From: Candidatus Poribacteria bacterium
Lineage (GTDB): Bacteria > Poribacteria > WGA-4E > UBA9662
DNA length: 35,545 nt
Direction of reading: 5' to 3'
Assembly: GCA_012963885.1 (NCBI GenBank)
Contig: DTUY01000212.1
Location: forward strand, 32,674-68,218
Positions 9,314-17,973 of the stretch are shown in pieces (within the stretch, counting starts at the first letter, position 1; each line of letters starts with the position of its first letter). The position numbers and the translations under genes were made by a program. A model generated the notes under the pieces. That model was not told the DNA's origin. It was given only the letters and a program-made list of their open reading frames with translations, and did no database searches.

Positions 9314-10657
9314 ATGCAACAAGACAATCGAGATCTGACCACAGGAAAGATTACACAAAACCTGGTCTATCTGGCAATCCCAATTCTAATGACTTACATC
9401 TTGCAGGATGCCTTTGAAGTAATTGACATGATTTTTATCGGGCAGTTGGGTTCACCAAAATTGGCTGCCGTGGCAATGAGTGGGAACATCCTTCGCTTAG
9501 TTACCGTTATCGGTCTTGGCATTTCGACGGGGGCCACGGTGGTAGTTTCCCAATCGATTGGTGCTAAGAAACAAGCGGAAGGAGAAAATATTGCCTTGCA
9601 ATCGCTGCTACTTTCTGTTTTTTTTTCCGTTGGCATCTGCGGGATCGGCTACCCGCTATCTGCATTTTCGCTAAGAATACTGGGTGCGGCACCAGAAATT
9701 GTACTGCTAGGTGTGCCTTACATGCAAATTACCTTCCTCGGTTTGATTATGAGGTTCCTATCAATGACACTGAATTCAATATATCGAGGGGCTGGCGATG
9801 CGGTAACACCGATGCTAGTTCTCATTTTTGCCACAGTGCTGAACATCATACTTGATTGGTTACTGATATTTGGCAAATTAGGATTTCCAGAACTTGGAAT
9901 CGTGGGGTCAGCCTATGCCACCGTGATTGGACGAAGTGCCAGTGTATTGATCATGCTCTACATCTGCTTTAGGAGTAGGGGAGCTATCTCGTTAAAACAT
10001 GCGGATTGGCGTATCAATTTATCGGAAATGGGAAAAATCCTGAAGTTGGGAATTTTCAGCGCCATGCAAGGATTCTGGCGACATTTGTCTCGTCTCGGTT
10101 TTTTGCGGGTGGTTGCCAGTTATGGTACTAATGCAGTGGCCGCTTATGCTATCTGCATGCGTCTCCGTGTACTGGTAATGACTCCTGGGTTTGCCATTGC
10201 TGGTGCTGTTTCACCCATGGTTGGACAAAACTTGGGTGCTCGCCTTGTTCACCGAGCCAGGAAATCAGCCCAAGTTGGTAACTGGCTAGCCATCTTTGTC
10301 ATGATCGGTATTGGATTTCCATTTCTATTTTTTCCTGAATTCTTTGTCAGTATATTTACTCAGGATCAAGCAGTTATTCGGATAGCTAACGTCTATTTGC
10401 GTTACTTGTCCCCAACTTTTGGCTTTATCGCTATGTCCCTGGTACTAGGCCGAGCAATGACAGGATCAGGTGATACTCTTTCCCCAATGGCCATCACATT
10501 AGTTTCCCAATGTGGCATCGGACTGATGCTGGTTATCGTGCTATCTCACACCATCAATATTATCGGAATATGGCTTGGCATTGCACTATCAAATGTTGTG
10601 CAGGGAATACTAATGTGGATTAGATACAAACGATCTGAGTGGGAAACAGAACAGTAG
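9314..10657 (+). CDS. MATE family efflux transporter
   Basis: A cation-coupled exporter of the multidrug and toxin extrusion family, inner membrane, 447 residues with about 12 hydrophobic segments in two similar halves. The N-terminus (DLTTGKITQNLVYLAIPI) is the typical MATE opening. LQDAFEVIDMIFIGQLG and the second-half GRAMTGSGDTLSPMAITL agree with the NorM/DinF-like branch. No Shine-Dalgarno sequence is visible before the ATG at 9314, but the family's usual N-terminus supports this start. The substrate is unknown; sodium or proton coupling cannot be told by eye. Confidence 0.92.
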   Translation: MQQDNRDLTTGKITQNLVYLAIPILMTYILQDAFEVIDMIFIGQLGSPKLAAVAMSGNILRLVTVIGLGISTGATVVVSQSIGAKKQAEGENIALQSLLLSVFFSVGICGIGYPLSAFSLRILGAAPEIVLLGVPYMQITFLGLIMRFLSMTLNSIYRGAGDAVTPMLVLIFATVLNIILDWLLIFGKLGFPELGIVGSAYATVIGRSASVLIMLYICFRSRGAISLKHADWRINLSEMGKILKLGIFSAMQGFWRHLSRLGFLRVVASYGTNAVAAYAICMRLRVLVMTPGFAIAGAVSPMVGQNLGARLVHRARKSAQVGNWLAIFVMIGIGFPFLFFPEFFVSIFTQDQAVIRIANVYLRYLSPTFGFIAMSLVLGRAMTGSGDTLSPMAITLVSQCGIGLMLVIVLSHTINIIGIWLGIALSNVVQGILMWIRYKRSEWETEQ

Positions 10658-10769
10658 TAATGATACTGTACTTCCCAAAGGGATTAACAAGAATGAGTTT
10701 TTATAGAAATCCAGATGTTTTAAGCAATAGAAGCAAAGTCACAAGTTTTGACTTTCGCGAAAAATGTTA

Positions 10770-11220
10770 AGAATCACACTCCCAAAATCAATGGCAACCG
10801 TCATAGCGGCGATCATAGCCAGACATCTGAACATGAGGATCCTACCGATGGTCGAAGGCGGCTTGGTTAATTGCATGCTGAAGCAACTAATATCACCAAA
10901 AGTGCCTGCTTTTCCCCCTTATAAGCTGCACCATACACACGAAAGCAATCTTCAACTAAAGAGATATCATGCCGTTTCGTTAGCTCTAAAATAACGTCCA
11001 TATCAGCTGGGGCACTTTATGTAATGAACGATAATTAAGACTTTAGTTTGGGATGAGATCCGCCTCTCAATATTTTCTGGGTCCACACAGCCAGTAAAAG
11101 GATCAATATCGAAAAAACCAGCATCATTTGGTATGATAGAATTGGTACGCAGATCCCCAGAAGGTAATAGAGATAATATCATACCTGCTTGGGAAGGATA
11201 AGACTCCGCAGACCAATACT
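10770..11220 (-). pseudogene. Decayed DegT/DnrJ/EryC1/StrS-family aminotransferase
   Basis: No intact ORF exists here, but minus-strand translation across frames gives a recognisable PLP-dependent sugar aminotransferase in order. The segments are ITFWGSAY (near 11160), FFDIDPFTGCVDPENIERRI then SQTKVLIIVH (about 11110-11025), and, after a frameshift and lost bases, APADMDVILELTKRHDISLV then EDCFRVYGAAYKG (about 11013-10914). A further frameshift leads to GTFGDISCFSMQLTK (about 10905-10861), where the Lys would be the PLP lysine, and finally HVQMSGYDRRYDG. At least three frame changes and a stop disable it. It is much shorter than the family's about 380 residues, so the ends are lost as well. 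It lies back to back with an FGE remnant. Confidence 0.7.
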
Positions 11221-11223
11221 AAT

Positions 11224-11564
11224 TTGGAATTCATCAACTCAATTATGCTTGATTACAGGGTTAACACTGGACGGCGTTTGGATTACCATTATTTGGTTAA
11301 TGCTACAATGTTGTATGAAAATCTGAGGGGTTTCATGCTGTTGAGGTTAATTGGCACGATGCAACTGCTTATGCTAAATGGGCAAGGAAAAGGTTACCGA
11401 CTGAAGCAGAGTGAGAATATGCTAAAGGTAGATGGGATGATAAATATGATGAACGAAATCAACTTGCACCAGTTAGGAGGTTTTAAACTAAGTAGATATG
11501 GTTTAATTTGATATGTCTGGTCTTTACCCCCTCCGGATTTCGCTGTATGTCAGGATTAGAGTAA
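11224..11564 (+). pseudogene. Decayed FGE/SUMF1-type (formylglycine-generating enzyme family) gene
   Basis: Plus-strand frames together give an FGE-sulfatase domain. HAVEVNWHDATAYAKWARKR and LPTEAE run from 11334 and stop at TGA 11412-11414, where the family has Trp (TGG). The same frame continues EYAKGRWDDKY. A frameshift gives NEINLHQ (about 11450-11475), another gives YGL then FDMSG (about 11495-11520), and GFRCMSGLE ends at TAA 11562-11564. The family's usual stretch between DMSGN and GFRC is missing, so there is a deletion as well. The intact 95-codon ORF at 11224-11511 is a by-product of this decay. Such proteins activate sulfatases or act as related non-heme iron enzymes; this one cannot work. 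Confidence 0.72.
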
Positions 11565-11699
11565 TTATCCCTGTCCACATGTAACATGGTCTTAACCACT
11601 TATACGTAATATATATTAAAAACACAGAAAGAATTATTAATATGGCTCGGGCATTTTTGTTATTATTATTGCCTGTCAAACAGTAAAAGGAAAATGGCG

Positions 11700-12788
11700 A
11701 TGTCTACCCCGATTTTGAAGCAAGTCGCGCCTCTGAAAGCAAACCAGATTTCCCAATTCAAGCGCGAGGGATTCCTGGTACTCCCAGCAGTACTCGATCC
11801 GGCGCTCTGCCGTCAAGGGCGTGACGAAATGTGGGAGTCGATTCAGACTCACCTTCCCCGTATGAAAAGGGGAGAACCCTCCACGTGGAACTCCATCACT
11901 GAGGAGGAGAGCGCCAAATTAAAGGCGCAGAGGCCCCTTGGTGGAGGGGACCCGTATTTCAGTGGCAGTGGACACCGTTTCACAGTCCGAAATGGGGCCG
12001 AAGAACTCATGCTCAACCTAGGTCCCCGAGCATTGTGGCCAGTCGCTGAGCAACTTCTTGGGCAGGGGACGCTGGTTTGGCCCGCTGGGCTTGACGAGTC
12101 GGGGGCCACGATAGGCCCCTGCTTCATGTGCGACGATGCAGTGGGAGGTCTTGTTTCCCACGTGGGGCACGAGATGGGCTGGCCATTGAAGGGGACCTTC
12201 TCGACGGAATGGGATCTGCGGTTACCCAAGACCGGACCAGTGTGGCTCAATGGGCAAGGGACTCGTGGATTATATTGCACTCTACCGAAAAGCCCGTCCT
12301 CTGGGCCCGATTACCGCAGCGCCCACTCCGACGGTGCGTGCTACGGACGATGGCGGCTACAGATGTCAGCATACATCGACGACGTACCGCCTAACTCCGG
12401 CGGCTTTACCGTGTGGCCTGGAAGCCACATGCGGATCTGGAAGGAGCAGTGGAAGGCCTTCCAAGCAGGTGAGAAGCACACAGACAAACATCTAGCAGTG
12501 CGCAATGCGGGAGGTTATACCGATCCCGTCATTGCGCAGATCAAGATCGATACCCAACCGTTTGATTGCCACGGCCCTGCTGGTACCGTGGTATTGTGGC
12601 ACACCAAAATCCTGCACATTGCGGGGCAGAACGCTTCCTCTGACGTCATCCGCCAGGCGACAATCTATGGTTTCCTCAAAACGCCCGCGGCTCTCTCCGA
12701 TGCACTGGCGATGGACAACACAAACGGCGACATATGGCGGGATTGGTCCGAGGAAGTGCGTACATCCCCTTTGACGACACCCGAATAA
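11700..12788 (+). CDS. PhyH-like (phytanoyl-CoA dioxygenase family) Fe(II)/2-oxoglutarate oxygenase
   Basis: A probable non-heme iron, 2-oxoglutarate-dependent oxygenase of about 362 residues, cytoplasmic. Counting from the ATG at 11694, the iron ligands are visible as H211-x-D213 in YRSAHSDGACYG. The distal His is H308 in ILHIAGQNAS, and R320 is a likely 2-oxoglutarate ligand. PPNSGGFTVWPGSHMR (232-247) is the standard PhyH core strand-turn. ATG 11700 is preferred over 11694 because AAAAGGA is 8 nt upstream of it and only 2 nt from the first ATG. The gene is strikingly GC-rich: the line 12061-12120 is 43 of 60 G+C, while neighbours are AT-rich. This suggests recent transfer. Its substrate is unknown. 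Confidence 0.82.
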   Translation: MSTPILKQVAPLKANQISQFKREGFLVLPAVLDPALCRQGRDEMWESIQTHLPRMKRGEPSTWNSITEEESAKLKAQRPLGGGDPYFSGSGHRFTVRNGAEELMLNLGPRALWPVAEQLLGQGTLVWPAGLDESGATIGPCFMCDDAVGGLVSHVGHEMGWPLKGTFSTEWDLRLPKTGPVWLNGQGTRGLYCTLPKSPSSGPDYRSAHSDGACYGRWRLQMSAYIDDVPPNSGGFTVWPGSHMRIWKEQWKAFQAGEKHTDKHLAVRNAGGYTDPVIAQIKIDTQPFDCHGPAGTVVLWHTKILHIAGQNASSDVIRQATIYGFLKTPAALSDALAMDNTNGDIWRDWSEEVRTSPLTTPE

Positions 12789-13204
12789 AGGCAGGAAATA
12801 AGGATCATGCCTTGGAAAGAAGCCTGGACGACCTGCTGGAACACTTGACACACGCATATGCCTGTGCAGACAATACGTCGGTACGATTGTCTGGCAAAGC
12901 CAAGCTTTACGCGATCTACTTGCGGCCGGAGTGAGGGAAAATGACAAGCGCTGAAAGCGCATCCGACGATCCTAATGTTCGTGGTAGTCGTCTCGATTAG
13001 TACCATCCCTTGGGGCCGGTGTGATCTTCGAGAAACAACTATTCCAAGAATCATTATTCCTCTTGCTGAGGATTGTATTATGGAATGCTTAAAGTACAAT
13101 AGAAGCAAACTAAGAATGAATAGAATCTTAGAAGCACATCCTAGTTTTAGAACACAGTTAGTGTAGTCTATGTGTGCGTATAATCCATTAAATCAAGAGA
13201 TGCC
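12789..13204. other. Intergenic stretch with a GC-to-AT composition boundary
   Basis: The GC-rich character of the PhyH gene continues to about 13,000 and then falls sharply to AT-rich sequence. A 66-codon ORF (12734-12934) overlaps the PhyH 3' end in another frame and is not recognisable. Long antisense ORFs here are products of high GC. No gene is supported. Confidence 0.5.
13158..13184 (+). promoter_or_regulatory. Candidate promoter of the small lipoprotein gene
   Basis: A perfect TATAAT lies at 13179-13184, about 20 bp before the start codon, with TTAGTG 15 bp upstream as a weak -35. AAGAGA at 13195-13200 could serve as the ribosome-binding site. The very short leader is consistent with this placement. 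Confidence 0.4.
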
Positions 13205-13603
13205 ATGCTGAAGCGACAAACATTTCTCATTATTTCAATCACCATCACCATTTGGGCTTGTAATCAAGGTGTTAATTACAATTTTGAGTCCCCAGAGATT
13301 AATCCAAATGAGGATAACTTAATCTTGATTGAATTAAGAAACTCTGACACTTATGAATACAAGACAGGAATTTCTGGCGATGAGGAAGGGGCATTAATAA
13401 AGAAACAAGCCAAACACTATGAAGTCAGTGAAATTGTCAGAGATTCAACTACACAGTGGGAAGCAGTATATAGATATAAAGCGCAGGGAAATTACGTTGG
13501 AAGTGATGAGATAGAAATTGAAACTCATCGAGGGTCTGATGGAGCTAGCCCTCCAACAAAAATAGAAATAATCAAAATTAAATTTACGATAACCAAGCAG
13601 TGA
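13205..13603 (+). CDS. Small predicted lipoprotein of unknown function
   Basis: A 132-residue protein with a basic N-terminus (MLKRQ), a hydrophobic stretch at residues 6-17 and IWAC with Cys19, a plausible lipobox for lipidation and envelope anchoring. The mature part is beta-rich and acidic. Its last 45 residues (YKAQGNYVGSDEIEIE, then IEIIKIKFTI) look like an Ig-like domain's closing strands of the 'GFxGxDxxxI' type. No enzymatic motif was seen. It stands alone between the dioxygenase and the oppositely oriented secreted nuclease-fold gene. Confidence 0.6.
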   Translation: MLKRQTFLIISITITIWACNQGVNYNFESPEINPNEDNLILIELRNSDTYEYKTGISGDEEGALIKKQAKHYEVSEIVRDSTTQWEAVYRYKAQGNYVGSDEIEIETHRGSDGASPPTKIEIIKIKFTITKQ

Positions 13604-13871
13604 TGAAATTCAATAATGTACAAATATCAGTCCTACCATTCAAGCAGAGAATAAGCACTATCTAGCAGTTATTCTTTTAATTCTTTCAGTATCTAGTTGA
13701 AAATCAGATAAAGTCTCGAAAGATCTCGTCTGCAACTCCTCCATCTTTTATTGATTCTTAAGGTTAATGTAGATTTTCTACCTGTTCTATGTTGATTGAT
13801 GCAAATGCCAAACAGCACAAGTGGAACTAAAACATGATTTCTATGAATAAATCAAGTTGAATTTACATTCG

Positions 13872-14873
13872 TCATTGCAAACTAATCATTGCTTCTAAAG
13901 CATAATGATCGCTAAGATAAACTTCATCATTTTCATTTGTATAGTTTTTACACCTTGAAATATTAACAGGTTTATTTAAAAACAACTTTGTGCCATAGAC
14001 CACTTCAATATCAGATGAAATGAATATATGATCTAGTTGACTATCCTCTTCTTCATTTTTATCAAATTTATGAAGGAGAGGTAAATCAAATTTATCAAAT
14101 AGTTGAAATTTTGCTTTATAAATGAGTGGATTATTTGATCTATCCCAACTGACATTTTGGTTTTCATAATCAATTTCACAAAAGTTTGAATGTAAAGAAG
14201 AAATAAAAGGATGCCACAGTTTGATAATTGGATCATAAGTCTGGTTGATATAACGCAAATCTTTGCCCACATTGAGATCACACCCTAAAACAACAGTTTT
14301 ATTTCTAAATTTATTTAGGATTGCCCCTATTACCTTCAATTGAGAAACGTGGATAGAATTAACTTTTTTTGAATTGCTATAACTGGTATGTGTATTAAGC
14401 ACTATCAATTCGTTTCTATTAAATAAAATTTTAATGCCAAGCATTCCTCTTTTAAGCATGTACGTATCTCTATTAAACGGAATAAAAAATTCGTGTTCAA
14501 TATCCTCACTAGTAACAATCATTAATCCACTCTTATTTACCTTGTGTTTTGTAAAACTATATTTGTGTTTTTTAGCCCATAATTTATATACAGAGTATGA
14601 ACTCCTAAAGACCTCCTGAAGAATCAAAATAAAAGGTCTTTTTAATTTTTTTTCTATTTCATTTAATTGTTCATTCAATCTAGATTTGTTGCAAGGTACT
14701 ATTGTTATCGGAAGGATTGGGAATTGAGCGAGACCTGCATTATAAGTAATTACTTGTATTTTATTTAATGTATTAGCATAGATTAATCCATTACAAAAAA
14801 ACATGACCGGAATGGCAAATCTCAAGAGTGTTAATATTTTTACAAGAATATGATTTATAAAGGAAGAATTCAT
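13872..14873 (-). CDS. Secreted endonuclease/exonuclease/phosphatase-family (DNase I / neutral sphingomyelinase fold) protein
   Basis: A metal-dependent phosphodiesterase of the EEP superfamily, 333 residues, with a hydrophobic N-terminal signal (about 10-34, ending near IYAN). Catalytic motifs appear in order: ITYNAGL (N45), ILQEVF (E87), LNTHT (H162), GCDLNV (D199, N201), LDHIFIS (D281, H282) and LSDHYAL (D322, H323). A set this complete implies an active enzyme. The gene is very AT-rich: 14521-14580 has 16 G+C of 60, unlike its neighbours, and lysine and asparagine codons dominate, suggesting acquisition from an AT-rich donor. The substrate could be nucleic acid, sphingomyelin or phosphoinositide. 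The signal peptide favours action outside the cytoplasm. Confidence 0.85.
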   Translation of the reverse strand: MNSSFINHILVKILTLLRFAIPVMFFCNGLIYANTLNKIQVITYNAGLAQFPILPITIVPCNKSRLNEQLNEIEKKLKRPFILILQEVFRSSYSVYKLWAKKHKYSFTKHKVNKSGLMIVTSEDIEHEFFIPFNRDTYMLKRGMLGIKILFNRNELIVLNTHTSYSNSKKVNSIHVSQLKVIGAILNKFRNKTVVLGCDLNVGKDLRYINQTYDPIIKLWHPFISSLHSNFCEIDYENQNVSWDRSNNPLIYKAKFQLFDKFDLPLLHKFDKNEEEDSQLDHIFISSDIEVVYGTKLFLNKPVNISRCKNYTNENDEVYLSDHYALEAMISLQ

Positions 14874-15460
14874 TATAACACCCAGTTTTGCATATTATGT
14901 GAAAATCAAATCACAGTTTAAATCTATTCCTTTGTATTCTCTACCAAGTTCATATTAATCCATGCAAATACAAAAACCAACATCAATCCTGAAGAAAATC
15001 TAATACAATGCCTAAAACTCTGAACATTCAAAATAGGAGACTATCAGGATGTATCAGGTAATTTTATCTATAATATATTAGGCGGACTCCCTGATAGAAT
15101 CATACTCTCCTCTTGTTAGTCTCTTCAAATTAGATGTTCAAAGGAAGGTTTTATTTTGAGGTTTTTTAAATAGTAAGGTAACCACAGGAAGGAAAATTTA
15201 AGGGGTAAAACTTCCTATAAGATAATACAATAGAGATCTTTGCCCCTTTTGTTTTGCGTATATTCAGCCAGTAGTCAGACAGCCATCGAAAAACGAAGAT
15301 TACAAGTAGAGGAAGCACAACGAAACTCGACCGTTACCAGAAAGGTTACGAGCGTTCTTTTGGAGAACTAATATTTTCGATCCTCTCGATTCTTTATCGT
15401 CCCCCAGAACGTGGACAGTTTTCTGTGTGGGAATACGGCTAGTGCTTCTTCTAAACTTTT
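14874..15460. other. AT-rich gap without a supported gene
   Basis: Only short scattered ORFs occur. A minus-strand 62-codon ORF (15368-15556) is antisense to the sorting-domain remnant. An inverted repeat (ctatcagg near 15043 with cctgatag near 15091) is imperfect overall and has no U-tract. No RNA gene was recognised. Confidence 0.45.
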
Positions 15461-15600
15461 ATTCACACTTTCCCACCTGCCACCATCGCCTACGAGGTGC
15501 CCAAGCAGACGCACATCACACTCGCCATCACAAACTGATCGGTCAGGAAATGGCAATGGGATTAACTTTTTGGTTGTACTCTTTCAACTTCCAGACAGCT
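15461..15600 (+). pseudogene. Remnant of a T9SS C-terminal sorting (FlgD-Ig-like) domain
   Basis: The frame at 15461 reads TFPPATIAYEVPKQTHITLA then ITN and stops at TGA 15536. The next frame continues KLIGQEMAMG (15532-15561). Together this mirrors the family pattern 'NPFNPxTTIxYxLPxxxHVTLxIYNxLGQEVAxL'. The upstream body of the gene is not recognisable. It is probably the last trace of a secreted protein gene. Confidence 0.45.
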
Positions 15601-15948
15601 ATAACTCTTTTGTCTGACAATTAAAAAATTGATATAGTCGTATGGGTTACATTTTGGCGGATTCATACCACATGAGTATAACCGATTCATCCCTCAACTG
15701 CGTAACTCCTAAACACTTCTGAGATTCAAACAATAGGCTGAAAATATTTAAAAAGTTGACGGAACCAACCCATTCAGATAAACTTTGCAATGGCAAACAA
15801 AAAAGATAATATCCAACCGATTCGAATAATGTCGAGTACGATCTTCTTCCAGAATCCCGTCAAGCTACTACATGAAATCTTATTATAAATGTTAAAGAGT
15901 AACAGACTTAGTCGCCTTCATGCAGTTTCGGTGCTTACCAAAGAATAG

Positions 15949-17883
15949 ATGGACAACCAACCTAAAACACCAAATGCTGTTACTTTCAGATCTATCCTAA
16001 TCGGGATTCTCTTGATTCCACCGAATAGCTACTGGATTATGCAGGTGGAAGGCGTTTGGAATACTGGCCACTCTACATGCCTTTCCCTCATGTGGCATGT
16101 AGTCATAAATCTGCTGGTGTTGATTTTGATCAATATTTTTCTTATTAAACGTTTTTTCCCAAAGTGGGTATTTACACAAGGTGAGTTTATCACCATCTAT
16201 GCAATGATGACCTTAGCGGGGGGAATTGCTGGACGTGATTCATTTCAAATCCTAATTCCGGTGATGGGGTGGCCATTTTCTTTTGCCACTCCTGAAAATG
16301 AGTGGAAAACTCTGTTTCATCATCATTTGCCAAATTGGTTGACGATTCAAGATCAAGAAACTCTTAGACAGTTCTATAAAGGCGAATCATCACTTTATAC
16401 TCAAAAGCACCTTACTTTTTTTCTCAAGCCTGTTCTATGGTGGACGGCTTTCGTCACCGTCTTGGGATTTGGGATGATTTGTCTCAATGTCCTAATCCGA
16501 AAACAGTGGACGCAGAACGAAAAGCTGAGTTATCCAATCATTCAGCTCCCATTCGCAATTACAGTAAATGGGGGGCAATTGCAATTTTTTAAAAGTCGCT
16601 TATTGTGGATTGGGGTTGCAATAGGAGGAGGACTTGATCTAGTTAACGGAATCCACCATTTTATTCCAGCTTTACCATATTTCCCCGTTACATACCGCGA
16701 TCACAATCTAGGGAAATTATTCACCTCTCCACCTTGGAATGCAGTTGGTCATTTCCCGTTTCCGTTATACCCTTTTGTGATTGGACTTGCTTTTTTCTTG
16801 CCGCTTGATCTTGCCTTTTCCACTTGGTTTTTTTATCTTTTTCGGAAAGCGCAGCAGGTACTGTCTGCGACCATCGGTTTGAAATCAATGCCTGAATTCC
16901 CCTATTTGAATCAGCAATCAATGGGAGCTTGGGTCGGATTGTTTTTTATCAGTATCTGGCTCGGCAGATCGTATTTAAAAGAGGTATCAAGCAAAATTGT
17001 GTTCAACAATCAAAAAGTAAATGACAGTATTGAACCCATGCCGTACCGCATAGCTTTTAGCGGATTTCTTTTTGCTTTTGGGCTCATTATGCTTTTCTGC
17101 TACCAGGCTGGAATGTCATTTTGGATTATACCACCATTTTTTCTCATCTTCTTTGTTCTATCGACAGCCATTACACGTGTTCGGGCAGAACTCGGCCCCC
17201 CAACTCATGAGCTAGTTGGTATGAACCCGAGCAATATGTTGGTTGATATTATTGGAACCAGACAAATTGGCCCCAACAATCTTTCGATCTTCCCATTATT
17301 TTGGTTCTTTGCTGGACGTGGTTACCGGGGGCACTTGATGCCGCATCAACTCGAGAGTTTTAAAATGGCAGAACAGTCAAAGATGAATACGAATTTTTTA
17401 CCATTGGCGATGGTGATTGCTATGGTTGTCGGTAGCCTATCAGGTTTTTGGGCACTAATCCATCTGTCGTTTCGCGATGGCCTTGATGTTATTCCAATTG
17501 GCCATGATTCCGGTGTTTTTCGCTTATTGGCAACACGAATCAAGCATCCCGCAGATGGGAATTTCTGGGCGACTTTTTTTATGGGCATTGGTTTTGTTAC
17601 CACACTTTGGTTTACATTACTTCGTGTGAAATTCCTGTGGTGGCCTTTGCACCCAGCTGGTTACGCACTATCAACCAACTTTGGTATTGATTATATCTGG
17701 TCATGTATTTTAATTAGCTGGATGATTAAATGGGCAGTGTTAAATTACGGTGGGATAAAAGCATACCGACAAGCGATCCCCCTTTTTATCGGAATCATTC
17801 TTGGAGAATACATTATCGGGGGAATGTGGAGTCTATTGAGCGTGATTATTCAAAAACCAACATACGATTTCTATTTCGCTTAA
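15949..17883 (+). CDS. Polytopic membrane protein, DUF6785/DUF6784 type
   Basis: A 644-residue inner-membrane protein with about 12-14 hydrophobic segments, beginning near residue 12. The C-terminal signature TRVRAELGPPTHELVG, then NMLVDIIGTRQIGPNNLSIF and FKMAEQSKMN, matches what I recall of the DUF6785/DUF6784 family. That family is common in Poribacteria, Planctomycetes and Lentisphaerae and loosely resembles OPT-type transporters. Function is not established; transport of peptides, metal complexes or sugars is only a guess. No Shine-Dalgarno motif precedes the ATG at 15949. It stands between eroded regions and faces a pseudogene at its 3' end. Confidence 0.75.
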   Translation: MDNQPKTPNAVTFRSILIGILLIPPNSYWIMQVEGVWNTGHSTCLSLMWHVVINLLVLILINIFLIKRFFPKWVFTQGEFITIYAMMTLAGGIAGRDSFQILIPVMGWPFSFATPENEWKTLFHHHLPNWLTIQDQETLRQFYKGESSLYTQKHLTFFLKPVLWWTAFVTVLGFGMICLNVLIRKQWTQNEKLSYPIIQLPFAITVNGGQLQFFKSRLLWIGVAIGGGLDLVNGIHHFIPALPYFPVTYRDHNLGKLFTSPPWNAVGHFPFPLYPFVIGLAFFLPLDLAFSTWFFYLFRKAQQVLSATIGLKSMPEFPYLNQQSMGAWVGLFFISIWLGRSYLKEVSSKIVFNNQKVNDSIEPMPYRIAFSGFLFAFGLIMLFCYQAGMSFWIIPPFFLIFFVLSTAITRVRAELGPPTHELVGMNPSNMLVDIIGTRQIGPNNLSIFPLFWFFAGRGYRGHLMPHQLESFKMAEQSKMNTNFLPLAMVIAMVVGSLSGFWALIHLSFRDGLDVIPIGHDSGVFRLLATRIKHPADGNFWATFFMGIGFVTTLWFTLLRVKFLWWPLHPAGYALSTNFGIDYIWSCILISWMIKWAVLNYGGIKAYRQAIPLFIGIILGEYIIGGMWSLLSVIIQKPTYDFYFA

Positions 17884-17973
17884 GTTCAAGAAAACAAATC
17901 TGGTGATTAGAAATACTTAAAATATAAGAAACATAATTTAAACAGTCATCAAAAAACACAAGGGGGATTGCTG

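Noticed and set aside
10764..10994. 76-codon plus-strand ORF
   Set aside because: It lies antisense to the aminotransferase remnant and has no independent support.
11224..11511. 95-codon ORF as a real small gene
   Set aside because: Its bases encode FGE motifs in other frames with a stop in the middle. The open frame is a product of frameshifts in that pseudogene.
12128..13108. Several ORFs of 80-156 codons on both strands over and beyond the PhyH gene
   Set aside because: They follow from the high GC of this stretch, which makes stops rare. The plus-strand oxygenase frame has the catalytic motifs and none of the others is protein-like.
15033..15115. Short reading GDYQDVSGNFIYNILGGLPD, recalling a CorC/HlyC-associated domain
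   Set aside because: It covers only about 25 codons, no neighbouring segment extends it, and the match is too weak to call a gene remnant.
15368..15556. 62-codon minus-strand ORF
   Set aside because: It is antisense to the recognisable sorting-domain remnant and has no ribosome-binding site or known motif.
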